64,000 nucleotides of DNA from Flavobacteriia bacterium (lineage in GTDB: Bacteria; Bacteroidota; Bacteroidia; Flavobacteriales; Weeksellaceae): contig JAECQR010000007.1 in assembly GCA_015999765.1 (NCBI GenBank), positions 62,001 to 126,000 on the forward strand, read 5' to 3'. The stretch's first letter is position 1; every line of letters begins with the position of its first letter. A model generated the notes under the pieces. The model was not told where the DNA came from and searched no databases. It was given only the letters and a program-made list of their open reading frames with translations. Below are positions 17,405 to 25,673 of this stretch, in pieces. The position numbers and the translations under genes were made by a program.

Positions 17405-18365
17405 TCTAATTCCTGTTTTTTATCAGCAGCCAACCGTTTAGGATACGCCCGTCAGAAACTTTAATAATATACCAGTAGCTTCCGGTGGGAAGGGCATGGG
17501 AATCAAATTTTCCGTCCCATTCAAAAGTTCCGGTGGTTATTTTTGAGAGGACCACTTTCCCGTTTCGGTCGTACACTTTTATGTCCGAATTCGGGTAATT
17601 CTCTATCCCGTCTATTTTCCAGGTATCATTGATGCCGTCAGCATTAGGAGTGAAACTGTTCGGAACGTTAAAAATGGTGAAGTTCATCTGTCCGATCACG
17701 CATCCTCCCGAAGTTTTTACATAAACCGTATGATTTCCGTTCGAAAGATTGCTGAATAGGTTAGAAGTCTGCCAAACTGCATTATCCAAAGAATACAGAA
17801 AGTTTCCTGAATTCGACATAATAACTGCCGCGGTATTGTTCACAATTTGAACTCCGGTGATCGTTCCGAGTGAGGATTGGGTCACGGTTACGGATGCAGA
17901 GTTTTCGCAGCCAAAACTGTTCTTCACTTTTACTGTATATTTTTCCGTGGTCGTAACATTTAAAATTCGATTGGTTGAAACCGGTGTTCCAGAACCACCT
18001 TTGGTCCATTCGTAACTTGAAAAACCGCTGCCCGCATCCAAATCTACTGATTGTCCTGAGCAAAATTCCGCGCTCGCAGGGAGATTCAATGTTGGTTTTG
18101 GATGTAAGGTTAAATTCAGTTTTACGTAGACAAAACAGCCAAGCGCATTCGAAATTTTCACATGAAATGCATTGAGACCGATATTCAGTTTTTGATTGGC
18201 CGGATTAGCAATTAATTGGTTGGCCGAATCGTAGAATTCAAAAGTTAGACCTGCAGTATTTGCAATCAGACTGGTGTTATAATCATTAAGATCTACAGTT
18301 TTGGTACTGGATGTAGTATCATTACAGAAAGCCATAGAATAATCATTTGCGGGAATTCCGCCATT
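17405..18365. repeat. 961-bp direct repeat, copy 2
   Basis: Identical to 13248-14208. Beyond 18365 the two genes diverge quickly (for example TTTACCGCCAGTTTG against TTTACGGTTAGTTTA), so the border is sharp. Confidence 0.9.
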
Positions 18366-21300
18366 CGCAACAGAAACTTTTACGGTTAGTTTAGTCGTGC
18401 TTTCACAGCCGTTGACAGTTTGGGTTGCATAATAAGTTTTACCGTCTGAAAGTGGAGTAGAAGTTGTCAATTTTATTCCGGCAGCATCGTACCAACTGAT
18501 GTTACTACCGTTCACAGCGAGATTAGAAATCGTAGGATTCTGTGCTGAACAGAAATCCTGCTGAGTGTTTCCTGTCGGTGCCGTGGAATCATTGAGTGTC
18601 ACCGTAATTTCTGTTTTGGCACTTTCGCAGCCATTCAGCGTCTGGCTGGCATAATATTTTGTGCCGTCAGTTAAAACGGTGTTGGAACTTAAAAGATTTC
18701 CGGCGGCATTATACCATTTGATGGAAGTTCCGGTAATCTGAAGATCGGAAATTTTAGGGGAAGTGATCTTGCAGAAATTTTGTGCTGTCGCGGCTACCGG
18801 CTTTGCAATGCCCGTAACTGTAACATTTTGATTTTGAGTTAAAATATTGCCCTGTCCGTCATCGAATCTCCAGTGAATTACATAACTTCCGGGTATTGTA
18901 TATATGAGTGGATCGCTAGTAGTAGCAATAATTTGGGTACCGCAGCCTGTGGTTGCAGTAGGTATGGTAGTCACCGTAACATTGCAGACACCGGTTAGGT
19001 TTTGTAAAACAGGGATGTCTAAAACAGGTCCTGTCGGGCTGCCTACCTTTACGTTTACAGAGAAAATACCGCCACAGGATTGTCCGCCAGTTATTTTTAC
19101 AAAGTATTCTCCGGAATTATTTGCCTGAGCATTATTTATAACAGGATTCTGCAAAGTAGAATAATAATTATTGGGTCCGAACCACTCATAAGAAGTTCCA
19201 CCGGAAGCATTGAGCTGCAGGTTCTGGCCAATACAGGTAGGGGTAAATGATAGGCTTACATTTGATTTACAATCGGCAAATTTTGCGATATACATGTCGT
19301 TCGAGCGTGTGTCGGTAGTTTGTTGAAAGGTTCCAGGAGTTGCAATTCCGGTGGTATTTCGTGAAGACATTCCCCACACATAAAGATTATCCGTATTATC
19401 TTTTATCATCATTCCCAATTGACTGCCACCGTTACCCTGATAAAAAGTAGACCAAATTCTGTTAAAGTTTGAGTCATATTTAGTATAATAAGCTGAACTG
19501 AATTGTCCGATTGTCGGCAAGAATGCATCAGGTGTTGCTACCTGACTAACCCATGGCTCCCCTCTGTCAGCACGCCCAGACGTAAAAATATTTCGGTGCC
19601 TGTCGATATAAATAATGCCGTCATTATTTCTTACATCTACTTCTTTATACTCTTTCACAATGTTTGATGAGGTGTCCACAAGATAATAACAAAATTTCCG
19701 TTCGGTACTAATCCGTGCGCCCATCATAATTTCATTTCCAAACCTTTGTGCGGTCACGAAATAGTAAAATTCGGTTCCTCCGATGTAACTTGATTTCAAA
19801 AGATTTCCCTGTTCGGAAAATTTGAGATACAGACCATTGTTTCCTATAGAGCCTGCATTATTAACGGGCTGAAACGCATCAATCATGGGGAAATTAGTTA
19901 TCCGAGTTGTACCCAAAATTTCAATGCCGGACGCGTCGACATTAAATATGCTGTGTAATTGGGTGTAATTATTATCTCCGACGTAAGTGAAATAATCTAA
20001 ATTTGCTGTTACTGGATCGAACTTAGCCAAAAATCCTGATTGTCCCGAATTTAAATTTTCCTGGAATGTGCCAGGCGTTCCAAAACCAGAAACCCTTGTA
20101 TGACCAATAACATATAATTTATTATTGTGGAGCTTAACGTCGGTAATTTCTGATTCGTCACTATATCCACTATATGATGGATTCCCCGTTTCCTTGCCAA
20201 TCTCATTTTTAATAATTAAACTTCCATCAGACTTCAATTTGAGCAAGATTATTTTTGGATAAAAATAATAACGATTACCTGGATAAGCTGGATTCGGTTT
20301 CTCAGATAGAATTGCAGCGTAAACATTTAATTGATCATCAGTGTCAATGTTTCCTACTACATCAAAATATAAATTTCCATAATAAGTTCCCCATAAACGC
20401 TGACCGTCTTTAGCGATTTTGTTGATAAAAGCGTCAGCTCCTCCTACCCGGTTGCTCTGATAACTGCCGGTTGTCGCAACATTGTTGGTGCTGGTAGTAT
20501 ATCCTGAAAGATATACATCGTTGTTTTTGTCAGGCTTTATCCAACCATATTCTTCCCCATCGCCACCAAAATAGCTCCCCCAAATCCTTGTCGGAACTGG
20601 ATCAATAATTACCGTTTTATCAAAAGTGTCTTGTGTTGTTTTAAAACCGTATGTATCATTTCCTAAATCGGAATATGCTACAGTAAGGTCCTGTTTCCTG
20701 CCATTCATTTCTGTCCAGGAGTGGGGAATATTTTCCTGCATTTCACCGAACCGCAGAGCCATGGATATTTTCCCGTCTTTTAAATGGGTTTTTGCTCCTT
20801 TAAATTGCAGTTTGATATCTGAAATTCTTCCACCCGGATTAACCACGAAATTATATTCCACTGGTTTTAGTGTGTCTGATGGCTTGAAGAAAACCAAATC
20901 AATATGGGCGTATAAATCTTTGTAGATTATTTTTTCGAAACGGTAAACCTTTTCAATCCCGGCAGGCTTGTGAGGAATGTTATAATAATTATCATAATCT
21001 ATGGACTTACCCTCTGCTATAATTTGCGGGTTTTTATTTGCATCCACGAACTCAATATCTACACGGTGAAACTGTTGCTCCAAATCATATTCCGGCCGCT
21101 TTTTTGTTCCGTGAAAGCTATTTTTGCCAGGTGTTTCTACACCTTTTTTCAGTGTTCTTTTTGCTTCGTAAACGTCGTAGGAAAAACCCTGATTTTTGAT
21201 CTGAACATTTAGGCCGCCAACATTTAGGAGATATTTTACATCTGGATTCGCATTACGGTTCTGATCAATGATCTGTCCTTTATTCTCGTAGAAAAAAGCA

Positions 21301-21380
21301 TTGGAACTCGTTCGAATATTTTGACTGAAAAATAAAGCGGAAAGCGAAAAGAAAAAGACGAGGAATAGAGGTTTTTTCAT
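17406..21380 (-). CDS. Giant SBBP/Ig/CHU_C surface protein (T9SS type B), paralogue 2
   Basis: About 1,324 residues from the MKK start at 21380. It has the same order of parts as its neighbour: signal peptide (MKKPLFLVFFFSLSALFFSQ), DUF7948-like region (FYENKGQIIDQ ... GEMQENIPHSW), β-propeller with WGSYFGG and WGTYYGN units, Ig-like and HYR-like modules, WYNAAG/WYDAAG repeats and the CHU_C tail. The propeller region is clearly diverged from paralogue 1 while the last ~320 residues are identical. The open frame extends to 21470 but that would run through a -7 box at 21396-21403 and over the next gene's end, so the MKK start is preferred. Probably surface-exposed; ligand unknown. Confidence 0.88.
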   Translation of the reverse strand: MKKPLFLVFFFSLSALFFSQNIRTSSNAFFYENKGQIIDQNRNANPDVKYLLNVGGLNVQIKNQGFSYDVYEAKRTLKKGVETPGKNSFHGTKKRPEYDLEQQFHRVDIEFVDANKNPQIIAEGKSIDYDNYYNIPHKPAGIEKVYRFEKIIYKDLYAHIDLVFFKPSDTLKPVEYNFVVNPGGRISDIKLQFKGAKTHLKDGKISMALRFGEMQENIPHSWTEMNGRKQDLTVAYSDLGNDTYGFKTTQDTFDKTVIIDPVPTRIWGSYFGGDGEEYGWIKPDKNNDVYLSGYTTSTNNVATTGSYQSNRVGGADAFINKIAKDGQRLWGTYYGNLYFDVVGNIDTDDQLNVYAAILSEKPNPAYPGNRYYFYPKIILLKLKSDGSLIIKNEIGKETGNPSYSGYSDESEITDVKLHNNKLYVIGHTRVSGFGTPGTFQENLNSGQSGFLAKFDPVTANLDYFTYVGDNNYTQLHSIFNVDASGIEILGTTRITNFPMIDAFQPVNNAGSIGNNGLYLKFSEQGNLLKSSYIGGTEFYYFVTAQRFGNEIMMGARISTERKFCYYLVDTSSNIVKEYKEVDVRNNDGIIYIDRHRNIFTSGRADRGEPWVSQVATPDAFLPTIGQFSSAYYTKYDSNFNRIWSTFYQGNGGSQLGMMIKDNTDNLYVWGMSSRNTTGIATPGTFQQTTDTRSNDMYIAKFADCKSNVSLSFTPTCIGQNLQLNASGGTSYEWFGPNNYYSTLQNPVINNAQANNSGEYFVKITGGQSCGGIFSVNVKVGSPTGPVLDIPVLQNLTGVCNVTVTTIPTATTGCGTQIIATTSDPLIYTIPGSYVIHWRFDDGQGNILTQNQNVTVTGIAKPVAATAQNFCKITSPKISDLQITGTSIKWYNAAGNLLSSNTVLTDGTKYYASQTLNGCESAKTEITVTLNDSTAPTGNTQQDFCSAQNPTISNLAVNGSNISWYDAAGIKLTTSTPLSDGKTYYATQTVNGCESTTKLTVKVSVANGGIPANDYSMAFCNDTTSSTKTVDLNDYNTSLIANTAGLTFEFYDSANQLIANPANQKLNIGLNAFHVKISNALGCFVYVKLNLTLHPKPTLNLPASAEFCSGQSVDLDAGSGFSSYEWTKGGSGTPVSTNRILNVTTTEKYTVKVKNSFGCENSASVTVTQSSLGTITGVQIVNNTAAVIMSNSGNFLYSLDNAVWQTSNLFSNLSNGNHTVYVKTSGGCVIGQMNFTIFNVPNSFTPNADGINDTWKIDGIENYPNSDIKVYDRNGKVVLSKITTGTFEWDGKFDSHALPTGSYWYIIKVSDGRILNGWLLIKNRN

Positions 21381-21395
21381 TAAAAAAATTATGCT

Positions 21396-21403
21396 CAAAT
21401 ATA
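21396..21403 (-). promoter_or_regulatory. Putative -7 box of paralogue 2 (TATATTTG, minus strand)
   Basis: CAAATATA on the plus strand reads TATATTTG on the minus strand, 15 bases upstream of the MKK start at 21380. Confidence 0.5.
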
Positions 21404-21405
21404 AA

Positions 21406-21753
21406 TCATTCCTTTCGCACCAACAAAATCCAGTCTTCCTCCAGTAATTTGTAACCAATGTCGTAGACAAACCGATATTCAGCGCCGTTTTTATAAATTT
21501 TTAGACTGGTGAAATACTCGAAATCAAAACCTTCGGAAGTCAGTTTGTTGCGGGTTGTTTTTGCCTTCCCGTCAATAAATTTCTGTTCAGAAAGGATGCG
21601 GTGGTTTTTCCGCAGTTTGTTGTTGATGTTACGCATCAGATTCGTGGAGTCCTTATTGTGCTTATTGTTGTAGGCATTCCGGCAGCCATCATTACAGAAT
21701 TTTTTATCACTCCGTCCGATGATTTTGTCGCCGCATTCCAGGCAGTGTTCCAT
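21406..21753 (-). CDS. Small zinc-ribbon protein of unknown function
   Basis: A 115-residue protein with an N-terminal zinc ribbon: CLEC at residues 4-7 and C-x3-C (CNDGC) near 20-24, followed by RNAYNNKHN. This resembles the short DUF2116-like zinc-ribbon proteins that carry an FCNDGCRNAYNNK segment. The rest is basic then β-rich (EYRFVYDIGYKLLEEDWILLVRKE). It starts 12 bases after the VOC gene ends, so the two are probably one transcript. Role not known. Confidence 0.75.
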   Translation of the reverse strand: MEHCLECGDKIIGRSDKKFCNDGCRNAYNNKHNKDSTNLMRNINNKLRKNHRILSEQKFIDGKAKTTRNKLTSEGFDFEYFTSLKIYKNGAEYRFVYDIGYKLLEEDWILLVRKE

Positions 21754-21765
21754 GTTTTTTAATTT

Positions 21766-22164
21766 TTAATTTTTAATTTTTGAAGCGAAAGCGATAATAT
21801 GACCATCCGGGTCTGCAAAATAAAATGTTTTGTCGCCCCAGTTTCTTTTCTCTAATCCGCTGATCAGTTCAATGTTATTCTGTAGAATATTATTTAATTC
21901 ACCTTCAATATCATGAACATACAGATACAGTTCGCATCTCGGGATCCCGGTGCCGCTTTCCGGCGGTGGTGTCCTTCCGGCCAGTATTTTGGCGATCCTA
22001 CTGTTAGGCATCAGACCTAAAGTAAAATCGTCTGTTAATTGAAATTCTGTCATACCCGGAACATTCAGATCTGGCTTCCGACGCAAAATTTTCGTGTAAA
22101 ACTCAGTGCTGATCTCCTGATTTTCTACGTACAAAATGGCGTGGATTTTCTGAATTCTTTTCAT
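21766..22164 (-). CDS. VOC-family (glyoxalase/bleomycin-resistance-like) protein
   Basis: A 132-residue vicinal-oxygen-chelate fold protein with two βαβββ units: the first with IHAILYVENQEISTEFYTKIL and TEFQLTDDFTLGLM, the second with CELYLYVHDIEGELNNIL and the typical ending NWGDKTFYFADPDGHIIAFA. Metal-ligand positions include a His near the N-terminus and a Glu in the final strand region, but the substrate cannot be inferred. Expressed toward the zinc-ribbon gene, 12 bases away. A minus-strand -7 box at 22196-22203 fits its ATG at 22164. Confidence 0.85.
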   Translation of the reverse strand: MKRIQKIHAILYVENQEISTEFYTKILRRKPDLNVPGMTEFQLTDDFTLGLMPNSRIAKILAGRTPPPESGTGIPRCELYLYVHDIEGELNNILQNNIELISGLEKRNWGDKTFYFADPDGHIIAFASKIKN

Positions 22165-22195
22165 GCTTTTCGTGAAGTAAAAGTGATATCTTACT

Positions 22196-22203
22196 CAAAT
22201 ATA
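22196..22203 (-). promoter_or_regulatory. Putative -7 box of the VOC gene (TATATTTG, minus strand)
   Basis: CAAATATA on the plus strand, 31 bases upstream of the VOC start. A 7-bp inverted repeat (ATATCCG / CGGATAT, 22209-22230) lies just behind it and could be an operator. Confidence 0.45.
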
Positions 22204-22278
22204 AGTAAATATCCGTTTGCTACCGGATATATTTTGTTATTTTTTTGATTTTTTATCATGAATTAAAAAAATAGTTTA

Positions 22279-22286
22279 TACATTTG
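22279..22286 (+). promoter_or_regulatory. Putative -7 box of the his operon (TACATTTG)
   Basis: Exact TAnnTTTG match 20 bases before the leader-peptide ATG at 22306, which places transcription start near 22293. Confidence 0.55.
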
Positions 22287-22305
22287 TCATCACAAAACAA
22301 AAAGA

Positions 22306-22359
22306 ATGTTCAATCAATTGCATCACCATCATCTTCATACTTGCACTCTCGCGAGCTGA
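22306..22359 (+). CDS. hisL: Histidine operon leader peptide
   Basis: A 17-residue frame: MFNQLHHHHLHTCTLAS. Five of six consecutive codons (22321-22338) are His, with a Leu at the fifth. It lies between a good -7 box and a strong terminator upstream of hisG, the exact place for a translational sensor of charged tRNA-His. It is too short to be found by ordinary gene callers. The stop codon TGA overlaps the segment that pairs as the antiterminator. Confidence 0.85.
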   Translation: MFNQLHHHHLHTCTLAS

Positions 22360-22394
22360 TTATGATATGCTGTAAATTCAACAAATATTTAATC
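22321..22394 (+). promoter_or_regulatory. His attenuator: competing pause and antiterminator pairings
   Basis: Read directly: CATCATC (22327-22333, inside the His codons) can pair with GATTATG (22358-22364) with one mismatch. GATTA..ATAT (22358-22368) can instead pair with ATAT.TAATC (22385-22394), which takes up the first four bases of the terminator arm. Inference: a ribosome stalled on His codons covers the first segment, the second pairs with the third, and the terminator cannot form. With enough His-tRNA the ribosome moves on and termination follows. Energies were not computed. Confidence 0.7.
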
Positions 22395-22427
22395 CCGCCT
22401 GAGTAAATCAAGGCGGGATTTTTTTTG
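22391..22427 (+). terminator. Attenuator terminator before hisG
   Basis: A perfect 10-bp stem (AATCCCGCCT / AGGCGGGATT, loop GAGTAAATCA) followed by a T-run, 56 bases upstream of the hisG ATG and without a gene upstream that needs it. Confidence 0.92.
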
Positions 22428-22482
22428 GTTTAAATTCAAAAAATCAGGTTTCGGTTTACTCACGCATTTAGAAAAAAAAATA

Positions 22483-23340
22483 ATGAGTAAACTTAAAATT
22501 GCTATCCAGAAAAGTGGCCGGCTCAGCCAGAAATCTGTCGCTCTTTTAGAGGAGTGTGGCTTGAAATTCCCTAACGGAGGCGGTAAACTGATCACGGAAT
22601 GCACCAATTTCCCTGTAGAAATCCTGTTTCTGCGTGATGATGATATTCCGCAATACGTGGAGCAGAATGTTGCACACATCGGCATCATCGGTGAAAATGT
22701 TTTTCTCGAAAGCGAAAAAGAAATCAGCATCGTTGAAAAAATGAATTTTTCGGCCTGCCGTTTAAGTCTCGCTGTTCCGAAAGAGATTGATTATCCGGGT
22801 CTGAATTTCTTCAACGGAAAAAAAGTTGCCACTTCTTATCCGAATATTCTGGAAAATTATTTCAGAGAAAACGACATCAGTGCAACAATAGAAGTCATTT
22901 CCGGAAGTGTGGAAATAGCACCGGGAATCGGCCTGGCGGATGGAATCTGCGATATTGTGAGCAGCGGTTCAACCTTACTTTCCAATGGATTGAAGGAAGT
23001 TGAAACGGTGATAAGAAGCCAGGCCGTGATGGTTGCAAACCCAAATCTGGACGAGGAAACGCAACAAATTTTAAACAAACTGCTTTTCCGGATCCGTTCC
23101 GTACAAAAGGCGAAAGAGAACAAATACATCCTGTTAAATTCTCCTAATATTCAACTTGAAAAAATCATCCAGATTCTTCCCGGAATGAACAGCCCAACCA
23201 TTCTTCCACTCGCAAAAGAAGGATGGAGCAGTTTACACTCCGTCATCAGCGAAGATAAATTCTGGGACGTTATCGACGAGCTGAAAGAAGCGGGTGCTGA
23301 GGGAATTCTGGTGGTACCTATTGAAAAAATGATTCTCTAA
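22483..23340 (+). CDS. hisG: ATP phosphoribosyltransferase (long form)
   Basis: First and committed step of histidine synthesis: ATP plus PRPP gives N1-phosphoribosyl-ATP. The 285-residue length with the extra C-terminal ACT-like domain (about 205-285, GMNSPTILPLAKEGWSSLHSVI) marks the HisG-L type that needs no HisZ and is feedback-inhibited by histidine. Signature segments: LKIAIQKSGRLSQKS at the N-terminus and DGICDIVSSGSTL, the PRPP-loop region, near 150-165. First gene of the operon behind the leader/attenuator; hisD follows after 16 bases. Confidence 0.97.
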   Translation: MSKLKIAIQKSGRLSQKSVALLEECGLKFPNGGGKLITECTNFPVEILFLRDDDIPQYVEQNVAHIGIIGENVFLESEKEISIVEKMNFSACRLSLAVPKEIDYPGLNFFNGKKVATSYPNILENYFRENDISATIEVISGSVEIAPGIGLADGICDIVSSGSTLLSNGLKEVETVIRSQAVMVANPNLDEETQQILNKLLFRIRSVQKAKENKYILLNSPNIQLEKIIQILPGMNSPTILPLAKEGWSSLHSVISEDKFWDVIDELKEAGAEGILVVPIEKMIL

Positions 23341-23356
23341 ATCCAAAAATATTCAA

Positions 23357-24649
23357 ATGAAAAATATAATTAATCCGCCTGTTTCTGATTGGGCTAAGAT
23401 TTGCGAAAGACCGGTTTTTCCTGCTGAAGATTTGGAGGACAAAGTAAAAAATATACTTGGACTGGTTCAGCAGAAAGGCGATTCGGCTCTGAAAGAATTG
23501 AGTTTGAAGTTCGATAAAGCGTTTGTCGAAAATTTGAAAGTAGGCGAGGCAGAAATAGAAGCTGCAAAGCAGCAGGTTTCTCATGAATTAAAAGAAGCGA
23601 TTGCAGTCGCTGGTAAAAATATCAGAACTTTTCACGAGGCACAGCAAGTCACCGAAAGTGTGGTTGAAACCATGCCCGGAGTTCAGTGCTGGCGAAAAAG
23701 TGTCCCTATTGAAAAAGTTGGTTTATATATTCCGGGCGGTTCTGCACCATTGTTTTCCACCGTTTTGATGCTCGGAATTCCGGCGCAGATTGCTGGATGT
23801 AATCAAATTGTATTATGCACACCACCGGATAAAAACGGAAATATTAATCCCGCGGTTTTATATACGGCGTCTTTCCTCGGTATAACAGATATTTACAAAG
23901 TTGGCGGCGCTCAGGCCGTTGCAGCATTGGCTTATGGTACTGAAACGATTCCTAAAGTCGACAAGATCTTCGGTCCCGGAAACCAATTTGTCACCAAAGC
24001 TAAAGAACTCGTTCAGAAAAGCGGAATTGCCATTGATCTTCCGGCTGGCCCTAGCGAAGTTTTGGTCATTGCAGATTCAACTGCCGACGCTGATTTTGTT
24101 GCTTCGGATTTGCTTTCCCAGGCAGAACACGGTCCGGACAGTCAGGTTGTTTTGCTTTCAGATTCGTCTGAATTTGTATACAAAGTGCAGGTTGCTGTTA
24201 AAGAGCAGTTGCGCGATTTACCGAGGGCCGATATTGCTGAGAAGGCTTTCGAAAACAGCTTTTCTGTGGTTTTAAATTCTATTGACGAATGTGTGCAATT
24301 CAGCAATATTTATGCACCGGAGCATTTAATTCTGGCCATTGAAAATGCGGAAGAGTATGCAGATCAAATTCAGAATGCGGGTTCGGTTTTCCTCGGAAAT
24401 TATTCCTGTGAAAGTGCGGGCGATTACGCGAGCGGAACTAACCACACTCTACCCACAAACGGGTACGCAAGAAGCTACAGCGGTGTTTCCCTCGACAGTT
24501 TTGTGAAGAAAATCACTTTCCAGAATATCAGTAAATTAGGGTTGCAAAATATCGGTAAAGCGGTGGAAGTAATGGCGGAAGCAGAGCAGCTTTTGGCACA
24601 CAAAAATGCCGTTTCTATCAGACTCAAAAAAATACAGAATGAAAAGTAA
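23357..24649 (+). CDS. hisD: Histidinol dehydrogenase
   Basis: Zinc- and NAD-dependent oxidation of histidinol to histidine in two steps, the last two reactions of the pathway. In 430 residues: the PGVQCWRKSVPIEKVGLYIPGG opening block, VGGAQAVAALAYGT and KIFGPGNQFVTKAK for cofactor, LLSQAEHGPDSQVVLL with the catalytic His-Gly-Pro, and the ESAGDYASGTNHTLPT block with zinc ligand residues. Normal length. The last 11 bases overlap the hisC start, which suggests translational coupling. Confidence 0.97.
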   Translation: MKNIINPPVSDWAKICERPVFPAEDLEDKVKNILGLVQQKGDSALKELSLKFDKAFVENLKVGEAEIEAAKQQVSHELKEAIAVAGKNIRTFHEAQQVTESVVETMPGVQCWRKSVPIEKVGLYIPGGSAPLFSTVLMLGIPAQIAGCNQIVLCTPPDKNGNINPAVLYTASFLGITDIYKVGGAQAVAALAYGTETIPKVDKIFGPGNQFVTKAKELVQKSGIAIDLPAGPSEVLVIADSTADADFVASDLLSQAEHGPDSQVVLLSDSSEFVYKVQVAVKEQLRDLPRADIAEKAFENSFSVVLNSIDECVQFSNIYAPEHLILAIENAEEYADQIQNAGSVFLGNYSCESAGDYASGTNHTLPTNGYARSYSGVSLDSFVKKITFQNISKLGLQNIGKAVEVMAEAEQLLAHKNAVSIRLKKIQNEK

Positions 24650-25673
24650 AGTTCAACAGTTCGTAAGAAAAAACATTCAGGCTTTGGCTCCATATTCCAG
24701 TGCAAGAGACGAATATTCTGGGAAAGAAGGCATTTTTCTGGATGCCAATGAAAATCCTTTCGGCGTTTACAACCGGTATCCCGATCCCTATCAGCCTGCG
24801 CTGAAGGAAAAGTTGGCGCAGATTAAAAACACTTCAGCGGATCAGATTTTTATCGGTAACGGAAGTGACGAGGCCATCGATCTGGCGTTCAGAATTTTCT
24901 GTGAACCGGGTCAGGATAAAGCTTTGACCTTTGTTCCGACTTACGGAATGTATGAAGTTTCTGCCAACATCAATGATGTAGAACTCATTAAACTTCCCTT
25001 GAATGAAGAATTTCAAATCGACAGAAACCTTTTACAGCCCTTCTTTTCAGACAAAAACCTGAAACTGATTTTCATCTGTTCGCCGAATAATCCGACAGGA
25101 AATTTATTTAGAACCGATGATATTGAGTTTATCCTTAAAAACTTTAACGGAATTGTACTCATCGATGAGGCGTATATTGATTTCTGCGATCAGCCGTCTT
25201 TCATTCAGAAAATCAACGAATATCCCAATTTAATCGTGATTCAGACTTTGAGCAAAGCGTGGGGATTAGCGGGAATCCGTTTAGGAATCGGTTATATGAA
25301 TCAAGAAATTCTTTCCTATTTCAACCGCGTGAAAGCGCCTTACAACATCAGCACAGTCAATCAGCAAACAGCACTGGATATTTTGAGTAGAGAAGACTAT
25401 CAACAAAAGGTTAAAGATATTCTAGACGAAAAAGAACAGCTAATCCAAAATCTTTCCGATGTTAAAGGAATTCTTACGATCTATCCTTCCGATGCCAATT
25501 TTCTGCTTGTTGAAGTAGAAAATGCTGATGAACTCTATGAAAAACTCATCGCCAGAAAAATCATCATCAGAAACCGGAATTCCGTCATTAAAAACTGTGT
25601 GCGGATCTCTGTAGGAACTTCAGGGGAAAACCAACAATTACTAAATGCTTTAAAAGAATTCAACAATGACTAA
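24639..25673 (+). CDS. hisC: Histidinol-phosphate aminotransferase
   Basis: PLP enzyme moving the amino group from glutamate to imidazole acetol phosphate. I start it at the ATG at 24639 (344 residues), which overlaps the end of hisD by 11 bases; an open frame extends 33 bases further out but has no family match. Fold-type I features: DANENP (35-40), [10 protein letters not shown] near 73-82, [12 protein letters not shown], the IDEAYIDF aspartate, and the PLP lysine in QTLSKAWGL (Lys206) with GIRLGIGY after it. The final eight bases overlap hisB. Confidence 0.96.
   Translation: MKSKVQQFVRKNIQALAPYSSARDEYSGKEGIFLDANENPFGVYNRYPDPYQPALKEKLAQIKNTSADQIFIGNGSDEAIDLAFRIFCEPGQDKALTFVPTYGMYEVSANINDVELIKLPLNEEFQIDRNLLQPFFSDKNLKLIFICSPNNPTGNLFRTDDIEFILKNFNGIVLIDEAYIDFCDQPSFIQKINEYPNLIVIQTLSKAWGLAGIRLGIGYMNQEILSYFNRVKAPYNISTVNQQTALDILSREDYQQKVKDILDEKEQLIQNLSDVKGILTIYPSDANFLLVEVENADELYEKLIARKIIIRNRNSVIKNCVRISVGTSGENQQLLNALKEFNND

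Noticed and set aside
13248-18365. Insertion sequence or composite transposon flanked by the 961-bp direct repeats
   Set aside because: The repeats are the 3' coding parts of two homologous genes and no transposase lies between or beside them.
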